From the NCBI GenBank assembly GCA_019118565.1, contig DWYR01000024.1, forward strand, positions 1 through 32,046: a stretch of DNA of 32,046 bases, given 5' to 3'. Below, in pieces: positions 9,375-17,156 of this stretch. Within the stretch, counting starts at the first letter, position 1, and every line of letters begins with the position of its first letter. The notes below the pieces were generated by a model. The model did not search any database. It was not told the DNA's origin and worked only from the letters and a program-made list of their open reading frames with translations. The stretch is from Candidatus Alistipes avicola. GTDB lineage: Bacteria > Bacteroidota > Bacteroidia > Bacteroidales > Rikenellaceae. Made by a program: the position numbers and the translations under genes.

Positions 9375-10133
9375 ATGGATAAGAAACCTGTATTTATCGC
9401 GGGTCCCTGCGTGATCGAGTCGGCTGAGCTGCTTGATCGGGTCGCTGCCCGTCTGGTAGAGATCAATCGCGTGCTGGGGACGGAGATTATCTTCAAGGCC
9501 TCGTTTGACAAGGCCAACCGTACGTCGCTTTCGTCGTATCGGGGAGTCGGCCTGGAGAAGGGTTTGCAGATGTTGTCGGATATCCGCAGCAAATGGGGAT
9601 TGCGCCTGCTGACCGATATCCACGAGTCGTCGCAGGCGGCGTCGGTCGGCGAGGTGGTCGATGTCATCCAGATTCCCGCTTTCCTTTGCCGGCAGACCGA
9701 TCTGCTGCTGGCTGCGGCTCGTACAGGACGTATCGTGAATGTAAAAAAGGCCCAGTTCCTTTCGGGCGAGGATATGCGTTATCCCTATGAAAAGGCGGTG
9801 GCGGCCGGAGCCGGGGAGGTTTGGCTGACCGAGCGTGGCAATATGTACGGATATAACAACCTGGTGGTCGATTTTCGTAACATTCCCGATATGCGGAAGA
9901 TCGCCTCGACGGTCATCATGGACTGCACCCATTCGGTACAGCGTCCGGGTGCTGCCGGAGGCAAGACCGGAGGCAACCGTGAATTTGTGCCGGCCATGGC
10001 GCAGGCTGCCAAGGCGTTCGGCGCGAACGGATATTTCTTCGAGGTGCATCCCGATCCGGATCACGCGTTGAGTGACGGTCCGAATATGCTCTACCTCGAT
10101 GATTTGGAGAACGTAATAAAATCTTTGTTGTAA
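9375..10133 (+). CDS. kdsA: KDO-8-phosphate synthase, metal-dependent type
   Basis: This 252-residue enzyme condenses phosphoenolpyruvate and arabinose-5-phosphate to KDO-8-phosphate. The four metal ligands known from the Aquifex-type, metal-dependent class are all visible: Cys12 (FIAGPCVIES), His186 (DCTHSVQ), Glu223 (YFFEVHP) and Asp234 (ALSDGPN). The E. coli metal-independent class has Asn in place of the Cys. Substrate-binding stretches KASFDKANRTS (41-51), IPAFLCRQTDLL (100-111) and NVKKAQFLS (122-130) are normal. It sits between kdsB (7 bp upstream) and kdsD (1 bp downstream). The protein starts very close to the first beta strand, so it lacks the N-terminal hairpin of the E. coli protein. 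Confidence 0.96.
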   Translation: MDKKPVFIAGPCVIESAELLDRVAARLVEINRVLGTEIIFKASFDKANRTSLSSYRGVGLEKGLQMLSDIRSKWGLRLLTDIHESSQAASVGEVVDVIQIPAFLCRQTDLLLAAARTGRIVNVKKAQFLSGEDMRYPYEKAVAAGAGEVWLTERGNMYGYNNLVVDFRNIPDMRKIASTVIMDCTHSVQRPGAAGGKTGGNREFVPAMAQAAKAFGANGYFFEVHPDPDHALSDGPNMLYLDDLENVIKSLL

Positions 10134-10134
10134 T

Positions 10135-11100
10135 ATGGATACCGAAAAGCGAAACGAGATTCTCGATTTGGCGCATGAGACGATCCGCACCGAAGCGGAG
10201 GCGTTGCAGCATCTGGAGACAACGATCGGCGACAATTTCGTGGCGGCGGTCGAGGCGATTTTCGAATGCCGCGGGAAGTTGATCGTAACCGGTATGGGAA
10301 AATCGGGTCTGATCGGACGCAAGATAGCGGCGACGCTGGCCAGTACCGGTACGCCGAGCTTCTTCCTGCATCCGGGAGAGGCATTTCACGGTGATCTGGG
10401 TATGATCTCTCCCGAAGATACGGTGCTTGCACTCTCTTATTCCGGAGAGACGGACGAGATTCTTAAAATCGTGCCGTTCATCCAGAGCAATGGCAATAAA
10501 TTGATCTCGATGACCGGGAACGACCATTCGTCGCTGGCCCGCAATTCGGATATTCACCTCAATGTGGCTGTGAACCACGAGGCCTGCATCCTTCATCTGG
10601 CACCTACGACTTCGACCACGGTGCAGATTGCGCTGGGTGATGCCTTGGCCGTAGCACTGATGAAACTGCGCCACTTTACGAGTATCGATTTTGCCCGCCT
10701 GCATCCGGGTGGCAGCCTCGGCCGTCGCCTGTTGATGACTGTGGGCAATGTGATGCACCGGGAGAATCTTCCGGTCGTTCCGCCCGATACTTCGGCCAAG
10801 GATATGATCCATGCCGTCAGCAAGGGCGGTTTGGGCTTGATCGTCATCTGTGAAGGAGATGAGATTCTGGGTATCGTAACCGATGGCGATATTCGCCGGG
10901 CGATGGAACGCCGTCAGTCGGAGTTCTTCTCGATCCGCGCGATCGATATCGCTACGCGCAACCCGAAGACGATCCGTCCGGGCGAGAAACTTATCGAGGC
11001 CGAAAAACTGATGACACAGTATAAGATCGGATCGCTGCTGGTTACCGACGAACAGGGAAAACTGGTGGGTGTTATCCAGATCTATGATATAAAGTTGTAG
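10135..11100 (+). CDS. kdsD: Arabinose-5-phosphate isomerase (KpsF/GutQ family)
   Basis: A 321-residue enzyme that interconverts ribulose-5-phosphate and arabinose-5-phosphate, the first step to KDO. An SIS sugar-phosphate isomerase domain covers residues about 35-180, with VTGMGKSGLIGRKIAAT (51-67) and LSYSGETDE (100-108). The catalytic histidine corresponds to His190 in RLHPGGSLGRR. Two CBS domains follow (about 205-262 and 270-321), the usual KdsD architecture. It begins one base after the kdsA stop, so translational coupling is likely. The neighbours decide the KDO role over GutQ-type alternatives. KdsC, the phosphatase of the pathway, is not in this operon. Confidence 0.95.
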   Translation: MDTEKRNEILDLAHETIRTEAEALQHLETTIGDNFVAAVEAIFECRGKLIVTGMGKSGLIGRKIAATLASTGTPSFFLHPGEAFHGDLGMISPEDTVLALSYSGETDEILKIVPFIQSNGNKLISMTGNDHSSLARNSDIHLNVAVNHEACILHLAPTTSTTVQIALGDALAVALMKLRHFTSIDFARLHPGGSLGRRLLMTVGNVMHRENLPVVPPDTSAKDMIHAVSKGGLGLIVICEGDEILGIVTDGDIRRAMERRQSEFFSIRAIDIATRNPKTIRPGEKLIEAEKLMTQYKIGSLLVTDEQGKLVGVIQIYDIKL

Positions 11101-11106
11101 TACGGT

Positions 11107-11391
11107 ATGTTTTTGATTATTGTCGATTATAAAAAACCGCTCGAGGAGGTAGAACACTACTTGACGGCTCACCGGGAGTTTCTCGACCGTTACTTTGCCG
11201 AGGGAAAGCTGCTCTGCACGGGGCCTCAGCACCCGCGTACGGGCGGTGTGATCATCTCGCGCGCATCGAGCCGTGCCGAGGTGGAGACCTTTACGCACGA
11301 GGATCCCTTCTATCGTCATGGTATTGCGGTCTATACGATCGTGGAGTTCGAACCGACCAAGTATGTTCCCGGTCTGGAGAAGTTTTTCTAA
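11107..11391 (+). CDS. YciI-like (YCII domain) small protein
   Basis: A 94-residue single-domain protein of the YCII family, a dimeric ferredoxin-like fold with a conserved His-Asp pair. Here the pair is probably His22 and Asp27 in HREFLDRYF, and the family's late DPFY stretch is also present (residues about 60-63). Related domains catalyse muconolactone isomerisation or chloromuconolactone dehalogenation, but for most members the reaction is unknown. It starts 6 bp after kdsD and is followed by a terminator, so it is the last gene of the KDO operon. Its link to KDO synthesis is unexplained, and no specific reaction should be assigned. Confidence 0.8.
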   Translation: MFLIIVDYKKPLEEVEHYLTAHREFLDRYFAEGKLLCTGPQHPRTGGVIISRASSRAEVETFTHEDPFYRHGIAVYTIVEFEPTKYVPGLEKFF

Positions 11392-11414
11392 AAGAGCGGA
11401 TGGATAAAAAAGAA

Positions 11415-11444
11415 GAGCGGCAGATGAAATACCATCTGCCGCTC
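11415..11444. terminator. Bidirectional terminator between yciI-like and protease genes
   Basis: A perfect 12-bp stem (GAGCGGCAGATG at 11415-11426 with its complement at 11433-11444) and a 6-nt loop. T-rich sequence follows on the plus strand (GCTTTTATTT) and on the minus strand (TTCTTTTTTAT), so it can serve both convergent genes. Confidence 0.92.
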
Positions 11445-11464
11445 GCTTTTATTTGGGGCAAAGA

Positions 11465-12754
11465 CTATTCTCCTTCGACGAACATATTTTGGTAGTTGAT
11501 GGTAAACCGTTTGAACGAAAGTACAAAGTCGGCACCCAAGGCTCCGTGAAACAGCTGACTTTGGTTGTCGCTATCCGGAATGATGACCTCCGTATCGTGC
11601 AGAGTTACGGGAACGCCGGCCAGCGTGCAGTTGAATTCGGGAAGGGTAACGGTCGTTGTTTTCGAGATACCGCCGAATCCGCCTCGCTGGGAACTCTGCT
11701 CCGACAATCCCGATATGGCATCCGGGAACATCGCGAGGAACGCCGCTCCCAGATCTGTTTTTACATTGCCCGTGTCGAATGTTATATCGAACGGAACACC
11801 CTGGTATTGGATTCTTACGTGTGGTGTATTGGATTCCAGATACATATTGGACTCCTTTGCCGAGATCTCGGCCGGGAAGATGAATTCCTGCGATTCGTTG
11901 TCGATGATGATCTCACGGGCATCCCGGATGAAATGATACCCCAGCACTCCGTCGAATGCAAAGAGCGAGTCGACCTGCGGATCGGGTGGTGCGACCATAA
12001 AGATCGGGTTGTGGTAGGTGATTCCGCCGATTCTCATCGAGTCTGCCGTAGCCAGTTTTACGAGACCGACGGTCATGCCCGAAACCGGAATAGAGTCTGC
12101 CACGATCTTCAGGCCGACCTCCTCGGCATACTTCTCCGAGACGAAATTTCCGAACGAGCAGCCGGTGTCGAAGATGTAATCTCTGGTCACACCGTTCACC
12201 TCGACCGGAATATAGAGGTGATGTCCCCGGCCTACGGCCCCGATACGCATCGGAACCCGAACCTCATGGGAGGGTCTTGTCAGGTATGGAGCCGGGAGTT
12301 GGGCGAACGCCTCTCCGACTCGCTGAATAAAAACGAAACTATACAGGGATTCGAACGGGACCGACTCTTTGAGAGCCTCGACCAGTTGTCCGGCCGCTTC
12401 TGTGGCTTGGCGATAGTGCCCCATATTCAGCAGATTCATCGCACGAAGTGCGTCCATGCTGATGGCGGTTTGCGGACCGATCTCCTCGCTGTGGTGCTGC
12501 AACAACTGCTCCAGCGCCTTGTCAGCTTCTTCGAGACGGTTGAATCCGACGCCTAACTGCGCCTCTGCAATCAGACGCAGCATATCGATGCTGACAGCAT
12601 CTTTTAACGCAGGGTATTGAGCCTTTAGTTGAAATAGATCCCCATTGTTTACCAACGTACCCAACTCGATGTCCGCTTGTGTCTGGGAGTAGGCGCTCGT
12701 ACTGCAAAGGATGAGCAGGGATAACAGGAGTGATTTCAGGTGCTTGTGTATCAT
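11465..12754 (-). CDS. Secreted retropepsin-like aspartic protease with two DTG lobes
   Basis: A 429-residue protein with an N-terminal signal peptide (charged start, hydrophobic LLLSLLILCSTSAYS, cleavage probably near residue 23), so it should be in the periplasm or outside. Residues about 25-160 are helical and repeat-like, possibly TPR. Two aspartic-protease lobes follow. Each has a catalytic FDTG motif (Asp196 in FDTGCS, Asp327 in FDTGNV) and a typical retropepsin-family end: GVLGYHFIRDAREIIIDN (270-287) and GALGADFVLSFKRFTINY (404-421). Two active lobes in one chain recall pepsin. Such clan AA proteins are common in Bacteroidetes but poorly studied, and the substrate is unknown. It is convergent with the KDO operon. 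Confidence 0.82.
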   Translation of the reverse strand: MIHKHLKSLLLSLLILCSTSAYSQTQADIELGTLVNNGDLFQLKAQYPALKDAVSIDMLRLIAEAQLGVGFNRLEEADKALEQLLQHHSEEIGPQTAISMDALRAMNLLNMGHYRQATEAAGQLVEALKESVPFESLYSFVFIQRVGEAFAQLPAPYLTRPSHEVRVPMRIGAVGRGHHLYIPVEVNGVTRDYIFDTGCSFGNFVSEKYAEEVGLKIVADSIPVSGMTVGLVKLATADSMRIGGITYHNPIFMVAPPDPQVDSLFAFDGVLGYHFIRDAREIIIDNESQEFIFPAEISAKESNMYLESNTPHVRIQYQGVPFDITFDTGNVKTDLGAAFLAMFPDAISGLSEQSSQRGGFGGISKTTTVTLPEFNCTLAGVPVTLHDTEVIIPDSDNQSQLFHGALGADFVLSFKRFTINYQNMFVEGE

Positions 12755-12773
12755 TTTTATATCGTGTTGTATG

Positions 12774-12809
12774 AAAAAGCGTTCGCTAATGAAATAACGA
12801 ACGCTTTTT
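12774..12809 (-). terminator. Terminator after the PAS gene
   Basis: A 12-bp stem (AAAAAGCGTTCG at 12774-12785 with CGAACGCTTTTT at 12798-12809) and a 12-nt loop. The A/T ends give a T tract on either strand. Its place 17 bp beyond the PAS stop makes it that gene's terminator, and it isolates the protease gene. Confidence 0.85.
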
Positions 12810-12826
12810 TGTCGTATTGTGGGTTG

Positions 12827-13150
12827 CTATCCCCGGATGTAGTGGGGCATTTCGGCGGGAATCGGCATCGAGATCTCGAGCAGACCGCCGACCGTTCCGT
12901 CTTCATGACGCCAAGCCGTCTGGTAGATCATTTTACGTACCCCTTTCTTGTCGATCGTATAGGCGTTCGTGCCGCCTTCCTTAATCAGACGGTCGATGAT
13001 GCCGCGCGAACGCTCATTGTGGCAAGGGAGCATATTTTTACCACGCATATCGCCGTTTACGAGGATCGATTGTTTGTTCATGAAAATAACGACACCCTCC
13101 GTGTCGCACGCCGTGATGGCGCAATTCGTGTCTTCAGCCCAGTTGAACAT
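12827..13150 (-). CDS. Small single-domain PAS protein
   Basis: A 107-residue protein that is little more than one PAS domain. The opening NCAITACDTEGVVIFMN resembles a PAS first strand pair. GKNMLPCHNERSRGIIDRL (residues about 38-56) resembles the Cys-His-Pro/Asn segment of DUF438-linked PAS domains. The last strands (IDKKGVRKMIYQTAWRHEDG, then GGLLEISMPI) fit the PAS core. There is no attached kinase, cyclase or DNA-binding domain, no signal peptide and no membrane segment. Two cysteines near the start and the CH pair could bind a cofactor such as heme or act as a redox sensor, which is inference only. It lies 66 bp downstream of the CLC gene with no clear terminator between, so it may be read from the trpS-clc transcript. 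Confidence 0.7.
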   Translation of the reverse strand: MFNWAEDTNCAITACDTEGVVIFMNKQSILVNGDMRGKNMLPCHNERSRGIIDRLIKEGGTNAYTIDKKGVRKMIYQTAWRHEDGTVGGLLEISMPIPAEMPHYIRG

Positions 13151-13216
13151 GACTCGTTGTGTTTTATTGGTTGGTTGTGGAAGGTTCTTGCCCTTCGTTT
13201 GGTTATTACTTTTATA

Positions 13217-15025
13217 CTACTGGGAAATATTCACCAACTGTTCCCGGTAGGCGTTCAAAATCCGGTTTTTGGAAATGTAGCCCAAGTAGCGGTTCTCCTT
13301 GTCCACGACCGGAAGTACCCAGACATGATTCTCTTCGAAACGGCGCAGTACGCTTTGGATCTGTTCGTGCTGCAGGATCTTGTCCGGAGATTGGAGCATA
13401 TAGTGCCGAACCGAGTTCTGGTATTTGCTCGGATCGAACAGGTCTTCACGTACGTCGTTCAAACGAACGATTCCCAACAGATGGCTTTGTTCGTCGAGAA
13501 CGGGGAAATAGTCGTCGTGCCGCTCGCGCGAAATGATCCGAACGATATCTCCCAGCGTTTGGTTCTCGTTGATGTAGACACCGTCGTCCTGAACAAGATC
13601 TTCGAGTTTAAGCATGACGAAGACCGAAGCATCCTTGTCGTGTGTCAGCAATTCGCCCTTTTTGCGGAGTTGCTTGGTGTAGATCGAGTCGGGATCGAGG
13701 TAGTAGTCGATGGCGAAAGCGATGCAGGAGGTGATCATCAGCGGGATGAAGAGCCCGTATCCGTTCGACAGCTCGGCGATCAGGAAGATCGAGGTGAGCG
13801 GAGCTTTCATCACGCCCGACATGACACCCGCCATACCGACCAGTGTAAACGAGACGATCGACATATGCCAACCGAACAGCGCGTTGCATACCAGGGCGGT
13901 GATGGCACCCATGAAGGCGCCGACGAACAGCGACGGGGCAAACGTTCCGCCGACACCGCCGGCGGCGTTGGTCGAAGCCATGGCGATCACCTTGAAGAAC
14001 ATCGTGGCGATGATGAAAAGGATGACCACCCAGTCGATGTGGCTGAACCGGTAGAAGAGTGAGTTGTCGAACAACTCGGACGGCTGCCCGTGCATGAGGG
14101 TCATGAAGCCTTCGTAACCTTCACCGTACAGGGGCGGGAAGATGTAGATCAGGATACCGAGGATCGCACCGCCGAGCAGCCATTTCTTGTATGGGCTTTC
14201 GATCTTCTTGAAGATGGCTCCGACGCGGGCATTGACCGTCGTGAAGTAGTAGGACATCAATCCGCATAACATACCCAGCAGGATAAAGAGCGGAATTTGC
14301 CGCAACTGGAAAGCATCGGCCGGCGTCAGCGAGATGGCGATGATCGGATCGAATCCGCGGAGCATGAGTGCGATGGCTACGGCCGAGATTGACGAGATCA
14401 ACAGCGGAATGACCGTCCGCGAGGTAAGGTCGAGCATCAGGATCTCGATCACGAATACCACACCCGTGATCGGGGCCTTGAAGATAGCCGACAGGGCGGC
14501 TCCTGCACCGCAACAGAGCAGGAGGGTCATGTTCTTGTAGTTGAGCCGGGCAAGTCGCCCCACATTCGATCCGATGGCGGCACCTGTCAATACGATCGGG
14601 GCCTCCGGACCGACCGAACCACCGAATCCGATGGTGGTGGCACCGCCGACGACCGAGGTCCAGCAGTTATGGGAGGCAATGTGGGAGTTTTTGCGCGACA
14701 TGGCATACAATACGCGCGTAACGCCCTCCGAAATGTTGTCCTTGACGATGTAGCGAACGAAGAGCGAAGCCAGTACAATGCCGACTGCCGGATAGAGCAG
14801 GAAGAGGAATTGCGACTCCTCGACGGCAAACCAGTTGGTCAGACACCATTTGATTCCGTAGAGCAGCTGTTCGAAGATGTAGGTACCCAGACCGGCCAGC
14901 ACACCTACGATAATGGCCAACAGCGCCATGATCTGCTGGTTGCTGAGTCGTTTGGTTTGATTCAGGAACCAGATATAGATCCTTTCGCCCCGCTGGGTCA
15001 GATTATGCAGGTTCGGATGTTCCAT
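13217..15025 (-). CDS. CLC-family chloride channel or transporter with C-terminal CBS domains
   Basis: A 602-residue inner-membrane protein of the CLC family. About ten hydrophobic helices cover residues 30-440, and a CBS-domain pair follows (about 465-600), where nucleotides often regulate. The gating glutamate is Glu141 in GSVGPEAPIV, and the GGVGGTFAPSLFVGAFMG stretch holds the second anion-binding motif (GxFxP). In the first motif the usual GSGIP is replaced by SEGVT (about 99-103). At the position of the E. coli internal proton glutamate Glu203 there is Ile195 (FVIEILM). The open frame extends upstream into trpS, but MEHPNL at 15025 is the natural start, 29 bp after the trpS stop. It is probably cotranscribed with trpS. 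Confidence 0.88.
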   Translation of the reverse strand: MEHPNLHNLTQRGERIYIWFLNQTKRLSNQQIMALLAIIVGVLAGLGTYIFEQLLYGIKWCLTNWFAVEESQFLFLLYPAVGIVLASLFVRYIVKDNISEGVTRVLYAMSRKNSHIASHNCWTSVVGGATTIGFGGSVGPEAPIVLTGAAIGSNVGRLARLNYKNMTLLLCCGAGAALSAIFKAPITGVVFVIEILMLDLTSRTVIPLLISSISAVAIALMLRGFDPIIAISLTPADAFQLRQIPLFILLGMLCGLMSYYFTTVNARVGAIFKKIESPYKKWLLGGAILGILIYIFPPLYGEGYEGFMTLMHGQPSELFDNSLFYRFSHIDWVVILFIIATMFFKVIAMASTNAAGGVGGTFAPSLFVGAFMGAITALVCNALFGWHMSIVSFTLVGMAGVMSGVMKAPLTSIFLIAELSNGYGLFIPLMITSCIAFAIDYYLDPDSIYTKQLRKKGELLTHDKDASVFVMLKLEDLVQDDGVYINENQTLGDIVRIISRERHDDYFPVLDEQSHLLGIVRLNDVREDLFDPSKYQNSVRHYMLQSPDKILQHEQIQSVLRRFEENHVWVLPVVDKENRYLGYISKNRILNAYREQLVNISQ

Positions 15026-15054
15026 GGCCGGAATGGGCGGTATTGTCTCTTGAA

Positions 15055-16044
15055 TTAGAAGTGTTTGATACCCATGATTTCGCGTACCTGACGCAGGGTC
15101 TCGTCGGCACTTTGGCGTGCTTTGGCTGCGCCGTCGCAAACGACCTCGTGCAGATACTTCTCGTTGGACTGAATCTCGGCGATACGTTCGCGGATCGGAG
15201 AGATGCTGGCGATGATATCTTCGGCCAGCTGCTTTTTCAGATCCCCGTAACGGATCTCGCACGAAGCGTACTTGTCCTTGAAGTATTGGAGCGTCGAGGG
15301 AGCGGATACCGACTCCATGATCGTAAATATGTTCTGGATGGGCTCTGAAATGGGGGAGTTGGGCTCCGTCGGACCCGAATCGGTGACGGCCTTCATCACC
15401 TTCTTGCGAATCACCTCGTCCGAATCGACCAGATATACACAGTTGCCTTCGCTCTTGCCCATCTTGCCCGAGCCGTCCAGTCCGGGAATCTTGACCAGCT
15501 CCTCGCCGAAGTTGTAGGCCTGGCTTTCGGGAAAGAAATCGACTCCGTATATTGTGTTGAAGCGGCGGGCGAAGACGCGTGTCAACTCCAGGTGTTGCCC
15601 CTGGTCTTTACCTACCGGCACTTTGTTGGCACGGTGGAGCAGGATGTCGGCAGCCATCAGCACCGGGTAGCAGAGCAGGCCGGCATTGACGTTATTGGGC
15701 TGTTTGCGCGCCTTGTCCTTGAACGAGGCGGTACGTTCGAGCTCGCCCAGATAGGCGTGCATCGAGAGCAGCAGCGACAGTTCGGTAACCTGCGGAACAT
15801 CGCTTTGGATGTAAAGCGTAGCCACGTTGGGATCGACTCCGGCAGCCAGGTATTCCGAAAGCACGTTACGTATGTTGTCGTGCAGCATCGTCGGGTCGGG
15901 ATGGGTCGTAAGGGCGTGATAGTCCGCGATGAAGAAGAAGCAACGCGCCTCGTGCTGCATCTTCGTGAAGTTCTTGAGAGCGCCGAAGTAGTTGCCCAAA
16001 TGCAATTGTCCGGTAGGGCGAATGCCGCTAAGAACGATATCCAT
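15055..16044 (-). CDS. trpS: Tryptophanyl-tRNA synthetase
   Basis: A 329-residue class I synthetase that charges tRNA-Trp. The first signature is IRPTGQLHLGNYFGA (residues 8-22) and the KMSKS-type loop is KMGKS (194-198) in GLDGSGKMGKSEGN. The tryptophan-site segment FIADYHALTT (38-47) and PVGKDQGQHLELTR (143-156) are typical. The open frame extends 18 codons upstream, but MDIVLSGIRPTG is the conserved opening, so I use the ATG at 16044. A consensus -7 box ends 40 nt before that ATG. It is the first gene of a trpS-clc pair and divergent from oxyR. Confidence 0.97.
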   Translation of the reverse strand: MDIVLSGIRPTGQLHLGNYFGALKNFTKMQHEARCFFFIADYHALTTHPDPTMLHDNIRNVLSEYLAAGVDPNVATLYIQSDVPQVTELSLLLSMHAYLGELERTASFKDKARKQPNNVNAGLLCYPVLMAADILLHRANKVPVGKDQGQHLELTRVFARRFNTIYGVDFFPESQAYNFGEELVKIPGLDGSGKMGKSEGNCVYLVDSDEVIRKKVMKAVTDSGPTEPNSPISEPIQNIFTIMESVSAPSTLQYFKDKYASCEIRYGDLKKQLAEDIIASISPIRERIAEIQSNEKYLHEVVCDGAAKARQSADETLRQVREIMGIKHF

Positions 16045-16084
16045 GGTGAAAATGGGGTAAATGTTTAAATATATTGTTGGGAGG

Positions 16085-16116
16085 CAAAGATATAACAAAT
16101 CCCGTCAGGAAAGAAA
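16085..16116 (-). promoter_or_regulatory. Promoter of trpS
   Basis: On the minus strand TATCTTTG (complement of 16085-16092) is a perfect TAnnTTTG. TTTC (complement of 16113-16116) is one base from the -33 TTTG, with a 20-nt spacer. Confidence 0.65.
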
Positions 16117-16137
16117 GGTTCGAGGGCGGTTTTGTTG

Positions 16138-16165
16138 TTTGATATAGATTTTTTTTATACTTTCG
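16138..16165 (+). promoter_or_regulatory. Possible promoter of oxyR
   Basis: TTTG at 16138-16141 and TACTTTCG at 16158-16165 (one mismatch to TAnnTTTG) lie 16 nt apart, shorter than usual. The intergenic region is shared with the divergent trpS promoter, about 45 bp away. Confidence 0.4.
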
Positions 16166-16188
16166 TCTTTTGAAATAAGAATTGTATT

Positions 16189-17085
16189 ATGACGATTATC
16201 CAACTCGAATATCTTTTGGCTGTAGCCAACTGCGGCAGTTTTTCGCTCGCGGCCGAGCATTGTTTTGTGACGCAACCCTCGTTGAGTATGCAGATTAAAT
16301 CGCTCGAAGAGGAGCTTGGGGTGGTGCTGCTGGACCGTACGAAAAAGCCGGTTATTCCGACCGAAGCGGGCGAGGTGGTATTGGCCGAAGCGCGTGAGAC
16401 GCTGCGGGCCTACAATCATATCCGGGAGGCGGTAGCCGAGCTCAAGGAGGAGACATCCGGACGGCTGCGCCTGGGGGTTATTCCGACCATTGCCCCCTAT
16501 CTGCTGCACAAGTTCATTCCGGATTTCGTACACGATTATCCCAAGGTGGAGTTGGAGATCTCGGAGATGGTGACGGCCGATATTGTGGATGCCTTGCGCC
16601 GTGACCGGATCGATGTGGCTCTGGTGGCAGGAGGTACCTGTGGTGAGGGAATTCAGGAGCATGAACTTTTCGACGACCGTTTTTTCCTGTACGTTTCGCC
16701 GAACAACCCCCTCTATGAGCGAACGAACGTGCGGATCGAGGATATTGACCTGAAAGAGCTGGTGTTGCTCAGCCCAGGCCACTGTATGCGTGATCAGATT
16801 ATCGAACTTTGCCAGGCCAAACGGGAGGTCCCGTCCCATTACTCTTTCGAGTCGGGATCGCTCGATACGCTGATGCGAATCGTGGATTGTACGAACTGTC
16901 TGACGATCATTCCCGAGATGGCCGTAGAGTTTGTCCCGGCGGAACATCGCAGTCAGGTCAAGAGTCTAGCCAAGGGGGCCACTTCGCGCAAGATCGCCGT
17001 GGCCGTGCGTCGGACGTATGTCAAGAGTTCGATCATCAAGGCGTTGGTCGGGACGATTATGGCCCGCATGCCGATACGTCCTTGA
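16189..17085 (+). CDS. oxyR: Hydrogen-peroxide-sensing LysR-type regulator OxyR
   Basis: A 298-residue LysR-family regulator. The winged helix-turn-helix is at the N-terminus (about 1-60, with SFSLAAEHCFVTQPSLSMQIKSLEEELG), followed by a linker helix and a regulatory domain (about 90-298). The redox cysteines of OxyR are visible as Cys199 in SPGHCMRDQ and Cys208 in ELCQ, nine residues apart and at the same numbers as in E. coli OxyR, where they form the activating disulfide. The SFESGSLDTLMRIV segment also matches OxyR. In anaerobic Bacteroidales OxyR activates catalase, Dps and Ahp genes, none of which lies in this window. It is monocistronic by layout. An additional C-x-x-C is at 234-237. 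Confidence 0.95.
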   Translation: MTIIQLEYLLAVANCGSFSLAAEHCFVTQPSLSMQIKSLEEELGVVLLDRTKKPVIPTEAGEVVLAEARETLRAYNHIREAVAELKEETSGRLRLGVIPTIAPYLLHKFIPDFVHDYPKVELEISEMVTADIVDALRRDRIDVALVAGGTCGEGIQEHELFDDRFFLYVSPNNPLYERTNVRIEDIDLKELVLLSPGHCMRDQIIELCQAKREVPSHYSFESGSLDTLMRIVDCTNCLTIIPEMAVEFVPAEHRSQVKSLAKGATSRKIAVAVRRTYVKSSIIKALVGTIMARMPIRP

Positions 17086-17148
17086 AAATAAAATGGCTTT
17101 TTCATATATAAATGTAGGCTGAAATCCCGTATTATAAATAGTTTTTTC

Positions 17149-17156
17149 TAACTTTG
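17149..17156 (+). promoter_or_regulatory. Promoter -7 box of the rsfS-ftsH operon, inside a palindrome
   Basis: TAACTTTG matches TAnnTTTG exactly and ends 27 nt before rsfS. It overlaps a perfect 14-bp palindrome AACTTTGCAAAGTT (17150-17163). No TTTG-like -33 box is seen at the usual distance. Since no terminator is visible until 24070, this may drive seven genes. Confidence 0.6.

Noticed and set aside
13175..13196. GAAGG/CCTTC hairpin between the CLC and PAS genes considered as a terminator
   Set aside because: On the minus strand no T tract follows (CACAACC), so read-through from CLC to the PAS gene is more likely.
12740..14062. A 440-codon plus-strand frame across the PAS and CLC genes
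   Set aside because: It is antisense to two genes with clear family features and shows only low-complexity His/Asp/Arg-rich sequence at its end.
15026..15262. In-frame 79-codon extension of the CLC protein into trpS
   Set aside because: This segment is trpS in another frame, very Arg-rich, and unlike any CLC N-terminus.
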